From positions 62,001-126,000 of the forward strand of contig NZ_CADIKB010000001.1 in NCBI RefSeq assembly GCF_902859825.1: DNA of 64,000 bases, written 5' to 3'. A model generated the notes under the pieces. That model made no database searches. It was not told the DNA's origin and saw only the letters and a program-made list of their open reading frames with translations. The translations under genes and the position numbers were made by a program. Below, piece after piece: positions 1-8,753 of this stretch (position 1 is its first letter; every line of letters begins with the position of its first letter). This DNA comes from Paraburkholderia phenoliruptrix. GTDB lineage: Bacteria; Pseudomonadota; Gammaproteobacteria; Burkholderiales; Burkholderiaceae.

Positions 1-48
1 AACGGCCACATCCTTTATGTCGACGGCGGCGTGACTGCCACGCTGTAA
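1..48 (+). CDS. C-terminus of a short-chain dehydrogenase/reductase (partial)
   Basis: The first 48 bases read in frame as NGHILYVDGGVTATL followed by TAA. The G-x-x-x-x-V-D-G-G pattern is the usual C-terminal signature of classical SDR oxidoreductases (the substrate-loop end, for example in FabG-like enzymes). Only 15 residues are inside the window, so substrate and cofactor preference cannot be judged. It lies in the same direction as, and about 90 bases before, a degraded kinase gene. Confidence 0.6.
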   Translation, partial: NGHILYVDGGVTATL

Positions 49-140
49 CGTGTGCAACGGGAAGCAAGCGCGTCGGGGTCGATGTCGATCAGCGCGGAGG
101 CCGCTGTTGAGCGCTGTCCGGGTCCCGCAGAAGCCGGAGC

Positions 141-774
141 AAATGGGCCAACGGCATCCCTCTTTCCCAACTGGCGCGCATGTTCGAGCCGTATGTTCAG
201 CTCGCCCCGCCGGACGGTCGTGGGCAGTCGGGATTGGGCATCGGTCTTTCCGTTGTCGAAAATCTGGTCCAGATGCACGGTGGTCATGTTACAGCCGCGA
301 GCAATGGAATGGGACATGGATCTCAGTTCACCGTGTCTTTGCCGGCAACCGAAGCTCCTGCCAAAGTGGCAGGAGCGGCGATCGAAGTACCTGTACAGCT
401 GCCAGGAAGAATGCGGGTCCTGGTCGTCGACGACAATCGGGATGCGGCCGAATCGCTCGCGATGGTCCTGGAGGGGTGCGAAGTCCGATGCGCGTTTGAC
501 GCGGAGAGTGCACGGGCGATCGCCCAGAGTTTCTGCGCTGACGCCCTCATCCTTGATATTGGGTTGACCGGGATCGGTGGATATGAGCTGGGCCGCCAAT
601 TACGTTCATTGCCAGGAACAGCCGGCGCGATTTTCGTGACGCTTAGCGGTTTGGAGCTCCCGAAGACATTTTGCGGTCACGTGAAGCGGCTTCGTACAGC
701 ACTTCGTGAAACCGGTCCGGCCCGAAATTCTGATCGATTTTCTGCGCAACGTCACAGCAAAGGCGACAGATTGA
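141..774 (+). pseudogene. Degraded hybrid sensor kinase: ATPase tail plus receiver domain
   Basis: From about 141 the frame reads NGIPLSQLARMFEPYVQ and then GLGIGLSVVENLV, the G1/F/G2 region of a histidine kinase HATPase_c domain. A receiver domain follows (VLVVDDNRDAAESL, then ALILDIGLTGIGG with the phospho-acceptor Asp). The N-terminal part of the kinase is absent. The receiver is broken near 640-690: the expected C-terminal segment (FVQHFVKPVRPEILIDFL, carrying the conserved Lys-Pro) is found in another frame at 691-774 and ends in TGA. The missing kinase core and the frameshift mark it as a decayed hybrid kinase or kinase/response-regulator gene. Its original signal cannot be told. Confidence 0.7.
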
Positions 775-997
775 CGAGTGGTATGGAGCCGAAACTGACA
801 TGCAGACGTCGCGGCGCAAGGCGCTGACACCTCAGGACGCCGACCTGCGTTGTCAGGCTATCTGATCGCGGGTCGGCGAGAAACCGCTTGTGCGGTCGCA
901 GCTCGTTCTTGGCTGACGACACCCCTCTCATGAACGGGCGGCATTCTGCCAGTGTCTGCAAATGGCCGACACGACAGTGAAGCTGACCCGTGCGATC

Positions 998-1984
998 TCA
1001 CGCGAGGTTCACCACGACTTTCCCGCGTGCGGTGGCGTTGGTGATGGCATCGTAGGCGAGTTCGGCGGATCGCAGGTCGAACCGGCGGGGATCGAGATTC
1101 GGCGTGAGCTTGCCGGCTTCGATCAACCGTGTTGCCTCGCGCAGCATCGCTCCGTGATGCGCGCGATGCATGCCCGTCAGAAGCGGATAGAGGGTGAAGA
1201 CGCCTGAGTACGTCGCTTCTCGAAACGACAGGGGAGCCAGCGCATGCGTCCCCCAGCCCAACGCGCTGACTACATGGCCAAAATGCTTGACTGCCGCAAA
1301 TGACGCATCGAGCGAAGGGCCGCCGACCGTGTCGACCACGACGTCGAAGCCTGTGTCCTGCGTCAACGAAGCAACATACTGCTCGACCGGTTGCGACCGG
1401 TAGTCGATGGGCGTAGCGCCCAGTCGCGTAATGAGATCGTGGTCGCGTGAGCTCGCTGTTGCAAAGACATGGGCGCCGAGTGCGCGCGCCAGTTGCACCG
1501 AGACGTGCCCGACACCGCCTGCTCCGCCTTGCACCAGTACCGTTTGGCCCGCTTGCAGATGGGCCCGGTTGACAATGCCGGAATAGGACGTGATGAACGC
1601 TAGGGGCAGCGCCGCGGATTCACGCATCGACAGGTTGGCCGGCTTGATCGCAAGCAGGTCGGCATCGACCGCCGCATACTGGGCGAGCGAGCCCTGAATG
1701 CCACCAACGCCGCCCGTCATCCCGTAGACCTCGTCGCCGACATTGAAAGCGGTCACGCCCGGCCCGACGGCATCCACCACGCCAGCCATATCAATGCCGA
1801 GCACCAGTGGGAGCGGTTGCTTCGCATGCGCTGCGCTGCCCGCGCGGATCTTGGTGTCTAGCGGATTGAGACCGCTTGCGGCAATGCGCACGCGCACCTG
1901 GCCGTGTGCAGGTTCGGGCATCGGTACTTCGGTCAATTCGAGCGGGCCGTTGTAGCGGCTGAGGACGAGCGCCTGCATGGTCAT
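998..1984 (-). CDS. Zinc-independent quinone oxidoreductase-like MDR dehydrogenase
   Basis: This 328-residue protein belongs to the medium-chain dehydrogenase/reductase superfamily, quinone oxidoreductase branch. The N-terminal GroES-like domain shows GHGQVRVRI, SGLNPLDTKIRAG and LGIDMAGVVDAVG. The Rossmann segment shows VLVQGGAGGVGHVSVQLA (A/G-x-G-G-V-G NADPH motif). The zinc-ligand cysteines of alcohol dehydrogenases are absent, as expected for the zinc-independent branch. Members reduce quinones, enals or alkenals with NADPH in the cytoplasm. The start is ATG at 1984 after a GGAA-containing leader; a second ATG lies two codons in. It is divergent from a LysR-type regulator across 111 bp, which suggests that regulator controls it. 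The substrate is unknown. Confidence 0.85.
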   Translation of the reverse strand: MTMQALVLSRYNGPLELTEVPMPEPAHGQVRVRIAASGLNPLDTKIRAGSAAHAKQPLPLVLGIDMAGVVDAVGPGVTAFNVGDEVYGMTGGVGGIQGSLAQYAAVDADLLAIKPANLSMRESAALPLAFITSYSGIVNRAHLQAGQTVLVQGGAGGVGHVSVQLARALGAHVFATASSRDHDLITRLGATPIDYRSQPVEQYVASLTQDTGFDVVVDTVGGPSLDASFAAVKHFGHVVSALGWGTHALAPLSFREATYSGVFTLYPLLTGMHRAHHGAMLREATRLIEAGKLTPNLDPRRFDLRSAELAYDAITNATARGKVVVNLA

Positions 1985-2046
1985 GGTGGGTTCCTATCAG
2001 GTTGTCTTGCCGTAGAGCGAACGGGTCGATGCGTTCATGATGGTTT

Positions 2047-2060
2047 ATGCTATAACGCAT
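2047..2060. promoter_or_regulatory. Inverted repeat in the divergent oxidoreductase/LysR promoter region
   Basis: ATGCTATAACGCAT has 4-bp arms (ATGC/GCAT) around a 6-bp AT-rich centre. It lies in the 111-bp space between the oxidoreductase and the lysR gene. LysR-family proteins usually bind T-N11-A imperfect palindromes in such divergent spaces and autoregulate. Operator function here is inferred from position only. Confidence 0.35.
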
Positions 2061-2095
2061 GTAAATCAATGTTTGTGCACGTTTCCCATGCAGAA

Positions 2096-2965
2096 ATGAA
2101 TGATCAGCACCTAAATTGGAGCGACGTCCGCATTTTTCTGGCGATTGCCCGCTGCGGCACGCTGGGGGTGGCCGCGAAGCGCGTGGGCCAGACTCAGCCC
2201 ACCATGGGGCGCAGGTTGCGTGCACTCGAACAAGCGCTTGGACATACCCTGTTCCAGCGCACGAGCGATGGTTTTGTGCTGACGGACGAGGGCGCTACGG
2301 TGCTTGCCTATGCCGAGCGAATGGAGGAGGAAGCGCTCGGCTTCACGCGCGCGCTCACGGGGAAAGAGACCCAGTTGACAGGTCTGCTCCGCGTCTCCTC
2401 TTCGGACTGGTTCGGCGTGCACATACTCACGCCCGTGTTCGCGCGCTTTCTGGCGAAGTACCCGGGCATCTCGTTGGAACTCGTCACGGATTCGCGCCTC
2501 TACAACCTCGCGCGGCGCGAGGCGGATCTGCTGTTCCGCATCACGCCGTTCGACGAACCCGACGTCATCCAGCGCAAGCTGATGCGCATCGACTATGCGT
2601 TGTACGGGCACGTAGATCTCGTTCCGCCGACACGCGGGGAGGGTGACGGCTTCGCGCTGATCAGCATGGACAGCGAGTTCGGCTCACTGCCCGACGTCGA
2701 GTGGGTTAAGCGCATGCTGCCCCGGGCCAGGATCGCGTTCGGCAGCAATAATCGCGGAGTACAGGCGCGCATGTGCGCTGAAGGGTCTGGCTTTGCAGTG
2801 CTGCCTTGTCCACTGGGTGATGCGACGCCGGGCATCCGACGAGTCGATTTAGGCGAAGCGCCGCCGAGTCGCGATGTCTGGCTTGGCTTTCACCGCGATT
2901 TACGTCGCGTCGCGCGACTGCGCGCACTTCTGCACGCAACGATCGATGCACTAGCGAACCTTTGA
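2096..2965 (+). CDS. LysR-family transcriptional regulator
   Basis: A 289-residue LysR-type regulator. The N-terminal winged HTH covers about residues 8-65 (FLAIARCGTLGVAAKRVG, then QPTMGRRLRALEQALG). The rest is the periplasmic-binding-protein-like effector domain (VSSSDWFGVHILTPVFARF, then LVTDSRLYNLARREADLLFRI). An upstream in-frame extension exists, but ATG at 2096 places the HTH at the usual distance from the N-terminus. It is divergently transcribed from the MDR oxidoreductase, the normal LysR layout, so it probably controls that gene and itself. The effector is unknown. A hairpin follows the stop codon. Confidence 0.88.
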   Translation: MNDQHLNWSDVRIFLAIARCGTLGVAAKRVGQTQPTMGRRLRALEQALGHTLFQRTSDGFVLTDEGATVLAYAERMEEEALGFTRALTGKETQLTGLLRVSSSDWFGVHILTPVFARFLAKYPGISLELVTDSRLYNLARREADLLFRITPFDEPDVIQRKLMRIDYALYGHVDLVPPTRGEGDGFALISMDSEFGSLPDVEWVKRMLPRARIAFGSNNRGVQARMCAEGSGFAVLPCPLGDATPGIRRVDLGEAPPSRDVWLGFHRDLRRVARLRALLHATIDALANL

Positions 2966-2999
2966 GTCAGGCGGGCAATGATTGCCTTCGCACGGTCGT

Positions 3000-3023
3000 G
3001 CCCGCTTCGCCGGGCCGCCTTTT
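3000..3023 (+). terminator. Possible rho-independent terminator after the lysR gene
   Basis: GCCCG-CTTCGC-CGGGC forms a 5-bp GC stem with a 6-base loop at 3000-3015, followed by CGCCTTTT. It lies 35 bp after the LysR stop codon. The stem is short and the T-tract is offset by four bases. Confidence 0.45.
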
Positions 3024-3328
3024 AAACAAAGCGACCTAGGCGCGGTACCGAGAAAAAGGCTCTGGTAACACCTTGATCGATGCACCCGACACGTTTAGCT
3101 GCGCGTTTGAGCCGTGTATCGTGAAAGGTTCGTTGGAGGGGGGCCTATACGCTGATCGCGGTCGCCGCCCGAACAAGGGAGCGCCCCGAGGTCGAACGCT
3201 GCAAATAGCCAGCCGTCGATCCAAAAACGCTCTGCTACCGCATGAGTTCGACTCGATTCCCTGTGAACGCGGCCTACGTCAGTGCTCGGTTGATTACGCT
3301 GTGCTAGTAAAGTGCACTAACGCACGGC
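3024..3328. other. Non-coding stretch between the lysR gene and truncated cheB
   Basis: A short plus-strand open frame from 3073 runs into the convergent cheB remnant. It has no recognisable domain, no ribosome binding site and odd composition, so I do not call it a gene. Nothing else is seen. Confidence 0.4.
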
Positions 3329-4132
3329 CTACCGTTCGTCTGGGTCTGGCTGAACCAGCCCGGTGAGCGCGCGTAACCAACCGCACACCTGGTCGGACTC
3401 CAGTTCTATTCGCGCGATTTTAGCGTTAAGACCCTCTCTCAATTTGTCCCGCTCTCGATAGGTCGGCCCGTCGCGTACGCGCCTGGCGAGGGTCGCCTCC
3501 TCAGTCAGTGCGCCGAATAGGCCTGACAACTGCGTTTCCCTGCAATCGGCCTGCTCGGCCATAAGACTCTCGACGGAGTAGGCGTGCCCTGCACGGCACC
3601 TGAATCGCAACATTCTGCTGTCGCGAATTTCGTACAGGGCGCTGCGGCAAACGGGGCAGTTCAGGCCGCACGGAATGCTCAGCTTCTCGATCTTCCACCA
3701 GTCTTCGACGGTGAAGATGCCTTCCGCGATGCGATTTTCCACCTCTATCAGCTCGTCAAGCTGGACTTCCCCTGTCGGCACAGGGTCGTCGTTGGCAAGG
3801 TCAACGAATATGCTCGCCATTTCTTCCAGCGTGCAGCGGTAATCAACCTTGACGTGAGCGAGTGCGCTCTCCGGCATCGACGGTGCCGTTGCTTCGGACG
3901 GTTCCTGCACGATCGCGGTGCCGCCTCGATCCTTGACGGCAAGCAGCCCGGCGGTTCCGTCGTCGAGTTGCCCCGTTAAGATGACGCCGACGACTGCTGG
4001 TCCGTAGGCGATGGCAGCCGACCGGAACAGTGGATCGATAGCAGGGCGGGTGTGATTTTCACGAGGGCCGTGGGAGAGCCGTATGAAGCCCCGGTCCAAG
4101 AGCATGTGCCTGTCCGGAGGGGCGACATACAC
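3329..4132 (-). pseudogene. CheB-type protein-glutamate methylesterase, N-terminally truncated
   Basis: The 267-codon frame begins at YVAPPDRHMLLDRG, which in full-length stand-alone CheB proteins lies about 90-100 residues into the methylesterase domain. The catalytic His/Asp region is present (GVILTGQLDDGTAGLLAVK and the SALAHVKVDY helix). The nucleophile motif G-x-S-x-G-G near the N-terminus is missing, and an in-frame TAA occurs six codons upstream of the GTG. The C-terminal extension carries paired cysteines (CGLNCPVCRSALYEIRD, FRCRAGHAYS), the zinc-ribbon-like tail common in orphan CheB proteins. Without the catalytic serine it cannot act as a methylesterase, although the frame is otherwise intact. 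An Fnr-like box lies just upstream. Confidence 0.7.
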
Positions 4133-4162
4133 CTCCTTTGTCCGAACTTAAGTCGATCATGC

Positions 4163-4204
4163 ATCATCGGCTGCACCGACGGTCGAGGCCTTGACGTGCG
4201 TCAA
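4163..4204 (-). promoter_or_regulatory. Fnr/Anr-type box upstream of the cheB remnant
   Basis: TTGACGTGCGTCAA at 4191-4204 is a near-perfect inverted repeat of the TTGAC-N4-GTCAA type. Read toward cheB, GATGAT (4168-4163; four of six matches to TATAAT) lies 22 bp from the box, the same spacing as the other boxes in this window. It would start transcription near 4156, just before the truncated cheB frame. It may be a relic of the promoter of a once intact gene. Confidence 0.45.
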
Positions 4205-4739
4205 GATCGCTCACCGTTCAAACTCCTACCGGGAGGGCAGACGACGGACTCGCCGCTAACGGGTCTCAGACAGAACCGGCTATCGAGCTAGGCCCACCAC
4301 TCCACATCTCGAGGGCTGACGGACTTGTTTGCCAGCCCTGCAGTCGCAGGAAGGCGGCTGTCGCTTAAGGATCAGGTCAGAAGCTCGGGCCGAGGTCGCC
4401 GGGATGCGCGGCGCTCGAACTGCGATCTTCGCCAACCGGCCAAAGGCGGTCATCAACGTGACCCGCATACAGACGCGCCGACGCCGCGTGTTACCGGCGT
4501 AACGGGCGATCATCGGCCGCCGTCAGCGTGCGAATTGTCAATGCAGTACCGATCAAGTTGCCGACCAGCGTGCCGGGGGTGTACCTGCCGTTCATATTGA
4601 TTACAAGGCGGAAAACGCAGAGGTATCGGCATGCATCGGCGACTTGAATGTCTATTCTTCAGACGCTGCGACTAGCGTGCCTCCGGTCGGCTCCGCGGGT
4701 CGTTGGCAGCCGTTCCGCTCTGGTGAGAAAGAGGAATGT
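4205..4739. other. Long leader before the exoprotein gene; no gene seen
   Basis: About 535 bp separate the Fnr-like box from the exoprotein start. Short open frames occur on both strands but none has a domain or a convincing ribosome binding site. The segment may hold the missing 5' part of cheB in decayed form, but I could not recognise it. Confidence 0.35.
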
Positions 4740-7085
4740 ATGAAACGCCCAAGACCACGTCGGCCGGCGGGACGCGCACTGCACCTTCTGCAGTTAAACG
4801 CATTCCTCTGGCTCGCCATCGGCATTTCGCTCAGCGGGATGTCATTAACACATGTAACGCTCGCAGCGGGCCCGCTGCCGCAAGGCGGCGCGTATGTGGA
4901 TGGCACGGGCGCGATAGCAAGCCAGGGGAACGGCCTCCTGATTACGCAGCCGGGTTCGACGCGCGGCGTGATCGAGTGGAACAGCTTTTCAATCGGCAGG
5001 CACAATACCGTCACCTTCGACAACGGCTCCGGCACGACGCTGAACCGGGTGACCGGTGGTTCACCGTCTGCCATCTTCGGCAAGCTCACTGCAACGGGCA
5101 GCCTGTATGTGATCAATCCGCAAGGCATCGTCGTGGGGCCATCAGGCGTGGTCAGCACAGCTGGTCGTTTCGTCGCGTCAACGCTCGACGTCTGCAATTG
5201 CGCGTTCATGCAGGCCGGTGACGCACTCACGCTGTCGGGTGACTCGAATGCAAGTGTGATCAATCTCGGCAGGATCAGCTCGAGTGGCAACGACGTCTTC
5301 CTGATTGCGCGACGCGCCGCGACCAATGCGGGCACCGTGTCCGCGCCCAACGGCACGGCCGAACTGGCCGCAGGCTCGCAGGTGTTGTTGCAGGATTCGG
5401 GCAGCGGCAAACAGGTGTTCGTGCTGACAGGCAGTCACGGCACCGTCCTCAACCAGGGGCAACTAAAAGCGGCGCAGGTCAGCCTGCAGGCCGCCGACGG
5501 GAATATCTACGCGCTCGCGGGCGGCGGGACGCGCATCCGCGCAGCAGGCACAGCAACGCGCGATGGCCACGTCTGGCTCGTCGCCGACGGTGGCAAAGTC
5601 GACGCGCTTGGCACGATCGAAGCCGCGAACGCCGACGGCAAGGGCGGCACGGTCGACACGCGCGCGGACAACCTGCGCGTCGACCGCCTGGATGTGTACG
5701 CGGCGCAGTGGGACCTGGCCTCGCCCGTCTTCAGTATCGACCCGAAGACAGCCGCGTCGCTCTCGCGCAATCTGTCGCGCGGCACCTCGGTCACGGTCAA
5801 TGCAACCGATCCGGGCGCAGGCGATCTCACGATTGGTTCCAACATCCGCTGGACGGGCGACGCCGCGCTCACACTCGACGCCGCGTACTCGGTCTCAATC
5901 GCTTCACGCGCGACAGTCGCTAACAGCGGGGCGGGCAATCTCACCTTGCGCGCCGATTCGGCGGGCGCGAACAACGGCGGCAGGGTGTTGAACAGAGGCA
6001 CCATCGACTGGTCGGGGAGCACGGGAACGGTCGCGGCGCTCTACGACATGAATGGCAGCTACAGCGCGGGGACGATCCGGAGCAACGCCGACTGGAGGGC
6101 CGCACCCCTCAGCGGACTGAAGACGCAGATCACCGCGTATGAACTCGTCAACAGCGTGGGGGATCTGGCGAGCGTCTCGGCGAATCTCGCGGGGAGCTAT
6201 GCGCTCGGCAAGGACATCGCCGCATCGCAGGCCCCGGCCTTCACGCCAATCGGCGCGATGGCCACGCCGTTCACGGGCGAGTTCGACGGCATGGGTCACG
6301 TGATCGACGGCATCGTGTTTACCCCGGGAGGCAACGTGGGTCTCTTCGCGGCCATCGGGACGACGGGCGTGGTGCGTAATCTCGGGGTTGTCAATGCAAG
6401 CGCGGCGATTTTCCCGCGCATGACAGGCGGCCTCGTCGCGGTTATCAATGCGGGGCTGATCACCAATACCTACTCAAGTGGGGAGGTTTCTCTGGTGCGC
6501 GGCACTGAGGGAGTGTTGGCGGGCGGGCTCGTTGGACAAAACGATGGCTTGATCGAACGCTCTTCGAGCAGCGCGACCGTCCACCCGGCGGCGGGTACGG
6601 GCGGCGGGCTGGTTGGCGTCAATAACGGCAGCATCGTGCAGTCGTTCGCGAGCGGCATGGTGAGCGGCGGCTCGCGCTCGGTCGCGGGCGGCCTGGTCGG
6701 CCGCAACAGCGGCGCCATCACGCAGTCGTACGCTACCGGCATTGCCGGCGGCGGCATGAACCGTGGCGGACTGGCCGCTGACAATTCGGGAACCATCCAG
6801 GAATCGTTCTCAACCACCGAGATCCCGCCCCTCCCTACGTTTTACCCCCACGGCGGCGTTGTCGGCACCAACAGCGGCTCCGTGGCCAGCAACGTGTTCT
6901 GGGATACCCAGACGAGCGGCACGCTCGATGGCGGCCCGGGCGTATCTGCCGCGAACGGCCTCACAACCGCACAGATGAGCACGCCAGCAAGCTTCGGCCC
7001 CACCTGGGACTTCAGCCCGACCGGCATCTGGGCCATGCCAGCGGGCGCGACGCATCCTGTCCTTCGATGGGAACTTGCGCATTGA
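4740..7085 (+). CDS. TPS-type filamentous haemagglutinin-like exoprotein with GLUG repeats
   Basis: The 781-residue secreted beta-helix protein starts at MKRPRPRRPAGR, behind GAGG; an in-frame ATG 96 bases upstream has no ribosome site. A basic N-region and hydrophobic segment (LNAFLWLAIGISLSGMSL) form the signal peptide. Residues about 45-165 form the two-partner-secretion domain: GVIEWNSFSIGRHNTVTF, LNRVTGG, and LYVINPQGIVVG in place of the usual NPNG. Near the C-terminus are five or so GLUG-like repeats (GGLVGQNDGLI, GGLVGVNNGSIVQSFASG, GGLVGRNSGAITQSYATG) ending in VFWDTQTSG. Such proteins cross the outer membrane through a TpsB/Omp85 partner and act as adhesins. No tpsB gene is in the window, so the partner must lie elsewhere. 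Confidence 0.85.
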   Translation: MKRPRPRRPAGRALHLLQLNAFLWLAIGISLSGMSLTHVTLAAGPLPQGGAYVDGTGAIASQGNGLLITQPGSTRGVIEWNSFSIGRHNTVTFDNGSGTTLNRVTGGSPSAIFGKLTATGSLYVINPQGIVVGPSGVVSTAGRFVASTLDVCNCAFMQAGDALTLSGDSNASVINLGRISSSGNDVFLIARRAATNAGTVSAPNGTAELAAGSQVLLQDSGSGKQVFVLTGSHGTVLNQGQLKAAQVSLQAADGNIYALAGGGTRIRAAGTATRDGHVWLVADGGKVDALGTIEAANADGKGGTVDTRADNLRVDRLDVYAAQWDLASPVFSIDPKTAASLSRNLSRGTSVTVNATDPGAGDLTIGSNIRWTGDAALTLDAAYSVSIASRATVANSGAGNLTLRADSAGANNGGRVLNRGTIDWSGSTGTVAALYDMNGSYSAGTIRSNADWRAAPLSGLKTQITAYELVNSVGDLASVSANLAGSYALGKDIAASQAPAFTPIGAMATPFTGEFDGMGHVIDGIVFTPGGNVGLFAAIGTTGVVRNLGVVNASAAIFPRMTGGLVAVINAGLITNTYSSGEVSLVRGTEGVLAGGLVGQNDGLIERSSSSATVHPAAGTGGGLVGVNNGSIVQSFASGMVSGGSRSVAGGLVGRNSGAITQSYATGIAGGGMNRGGLAADNSGTIQESFSTTEIPPLPTFYPHGGVVGTNSGSVASNVFWDTQTSGTLDGGPGVSAANGLTTAQMSTPASFGPTWDFSPTGIWAMPAGATHPVLRWELAH

Positions 7086-7341
7086 GCCGCCCGCGCGCAG
7101 CGAGGCAAGGCCCGGCATATGCTTGCCGCGGATCGCCCTGAGCCCTCGAAAAAAGCCACTGTAGTCGGGGCATCTTCATGGCTGGTGACGGTACCTTCGC
7201 CCTCCATAAAGCAGAACATCGCCCTATGGCAGCAGCATCAATTCCTCGAAAGCACGCAGGCCATGGGCGGGTCGTGGTGGCCGCGCATATCGCACAGCGA
7301 CCTGAAAGTGCCGGCGAGCCGACGCGCTCTGTATCGAGGGC

Positions 7342-7382
7342 TTGACACGGGTCAATCGGCGCGCCGCGAGGTGGCCTAAAGT
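7342..7382 (+). promoter_or_regulatory. Fnr/Anr-type promoter of the Hsp20-BON unit
   Basis: The box TTGACACGGGTCAA (7342-7355) has perfect TTGAC/GTCAA arms. After exactly 21 bp comes TAAAGT (7377-7382), a -10-like hexamer with T, A and T in the conserved positions. This matches class II Fnr activation (box centred near -41.5). The predicted start near 7389 precedes a small ORF and hsp20. Confidence 0.7.
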
Positions 7383-7398
7383 CGGTGACACAGGGCGC

Positions 7399-7497
7399 AT
7401 GATGCGCTCGCGCTTCATTGGCGAATGCCCGCATTGCGGCGCACTGGAGCATGCCGTTGCTTTCGGCAAGGTGTGCAAAGCGATTTTTCATCTGTAA
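7399..7497 (+). CDS. Possible 32-residue small protein with a CPHC motif
   Basis: The frame ATGATGCGC...CTGTAA encodes a 32-residue peptide (ATG at 7399 or 7402) that begins about 10 bases after the predicted start of the Fnr-type transcript and ends 28 bases before hsp20. It contains ECPHCGALEHA, a C-x2-C knuckle, and one more Cys (VCKAIF). No strong ribosome binding site is seen. It could be a leader peptide, a tiny zinc-binding protein or chance. Confidence 0.3.
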   Translation: MMRSRFIGECPHCGALEHAVAFGKVCKAIFHL

Positions 7498-7525
7498 TGT
7501 CTTTGACGAAACGAGGAGCAGGGCC

Positions 7526-7951
7526 ATGAGCAACCTGACACGATTCGATCCCTTCCAGCTTGAACCCATGTCGGAACTTTTCCACGGTCTGTTCCGCCCG
7601 ATGCGCAGCGCCGACGGCGAGTCGCTTGCGGACATCAAGGTGGACGTGACCGAGAGCGACAGCGCATACACCGTGAAGGCGGAGCTGCCCGGATTCGAAA
7701 AAAAGGATATCGACGTAAAGATCGACGGCAACCTCGTCTCGATCAGCGCGCAAGTGCAGCGCAATGAGGAGATGAAGGAGGGCGAACGGGTAATCCGGCG
7801 GGAACGATACACCGGCACCGCAAGCCGTGCATTCACGTTGGCAAGCGAAGTGGACGAAGCGTCTGCCGAAGCGCAATACAAGGACGGCGTACTTTCGCTG
7901 CGGCTGCCGAAAAAGGCGCCGTCCGAACGCAAGCGTCTGCAGATCAGCTGA
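7526..7951 (+). CDS. Small heat-shock protein, Hsp20/alpha-crystallin family
   Basis: The 141-residue protein begins at MSNLTRFDPFQLEPM behind GAGGAGCAGGG. The alpha-crystallin domain spans about residues 35-130 (DIKVDVTESDSAYTVKAELP, then IDGNLVSISAQVQ). It includes the conserved A-x-x-x-n-G-v-L motif as AQYKDGVLSLRLPKK. Hsp20 proteins form oligomers that hold unfolding proteins without ATP for later refolding. It is the first well-supported gene behind the Fnr-type promoter at 7342-7382 and is followed 75 bp later by a BON-domain gene in the same direction. A role in oxygen-limitation stress is inferred from the promoter. Confidence 0.92.
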   Translation: MSNLTRFDPFQLEPMSELFHGLFRPMRSADGESLADIKVDVTESDSAYTVKAELPGFEKKDIDVKIDGNLVSISAQVQRNEEMKEGERVIRRERYTGTASRAFTLASEVDEASAEAQYKDGVLSLRLPKKAPSERKRLQIS

Positions 7952-8026
7952 ACGAGGCTCGCACGGTGGGCGGCCGGTTTCGTGAACCGCGCCGTCTTTC
8001 AGCCAAAACCCGTCCAGGAGGATGCA

Positions 8027-8677
8027 ATGAAGTCGGACGTTGAACTGAAAAAGCTGGTCGAGGAGGAACTGATCTGGGACCCTGCCGTGGATTTCGCGGA
8101 TATCGGCGTGCAAGTGCGCGACCAGGTCGTGACACTGTCGGGGCACGCGTGCAGCTATGCGGCGAAGCTTGCCGCCGAAAAGGCAGCGCAACGGGTCGCC
8201 AGCGTGAGAGCCGTGGTCGTGGAACTGAACATCCGCTTGCCGCATGAAGACGTACGGACCGATGAGGACATCGCCAACGCGGTGCGAGCCATCATTCGCT
8301 GGACGGTCGGCTTGAACGAGGACATGGTCAAGGTGCAGGTGGAAAAGGGTCAGGTGACGTTGAGCGGCGAGGTCGACAGCGCGTATCAGAGCCATGTCGC
8401 CGCACGTGCTATTTCACAGATGCGCGGCGTGGTCGGTGTGTCGAATCTGATCCGGGTTGGAGGAACGGCGGCCGCGGAAGATATTGGCGAGCGGATCGGC
8501 AACGCATTGCAGCGTCACGCCGAGCGTGAAGCGAAACACATCGGGGTCCAGGTGCACGAGCGGACGGTCACGTTGACAGGCAAGGTCGGCTCAATGGCCG
8601 AGCGCGCGGCGGCGCGCGGCGCGGCATGGTCGGCACCGGGCGTGCGCGAGGTCGTCGACAACCTGACGGTTTCGTAG
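8027..8677 (+). CDS. Triple BON-domain protein
   Basis: The 216-residue protein starts at MKSDVELKKLVEEELIWDP behind a perfect AGGAGG. Three BON modules follow at about residues 5-70, 80-147 and 150-215. Each has the glycine-containing core (VTLSGHACSYAAKLAAEKA, VTLSGEVDSAYQSHVAARA, VTLTGKVGSMAERAAARGA). BON domains bind phospholipid or other surfaces and occur in OsmY-like stress proteins. There is no signal peptide here, so it is probably cytoplasmic. It lies 75 bp after hsp20, likely on the same transcript. A paralogue of the same length and architecture lies at 15082-15732 behind its own Fnr-type promoter. Confidence 0.88.
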   Translation: MKSDVELKKLVEEELIWDPAVDFADIGVQVRDQVVTLSGHACSYAAKLAAEKAAQRVASVRAVVVELNIRLPHEDVRTDEDIANAVRAIIRWTVGLNEDMVKVQVEKGQVTLSGEVDSAYQSHVAARAISQMRGVVGVSNLIRVGGTAAAEDIGERIGNALQRHAEREAKHIGVQVHERTVTLTGKVGSMAERAAARGAAWSAPGVREVVDNLTVS

Positions 8678-8753
8678 CCGACTCTGCCGGCACCCAACCT
8701 GATGCTGCCTGCACAATCCGGCCGGCGGCGCTTCAAGCAACAAGGAGTGAGTC

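Noticed and set aside
3073..3366. A 97-codon frame between the lysR gene and cheB
   Set aside because: No ribosome site or recognised fold, and it overlaps the 3' end of the better supported cheB frame.
4128..4140. AAAGGAGGTGTATG as a perfect ribosome site that restores cheB translation
   Set aside because: The ATG is out of frame with the CheB sequence; the in-frame GTG overlaps the Shine-Dalgarno bases and leaves no spacing.
4591..4604. TTGATTACAAGGCG as a further Fnr box before the exoprotein gene
   Set aside because: Only the left half-site matches; the right half (AGGCG) does not, and no -10 lies at 21-22 bp.
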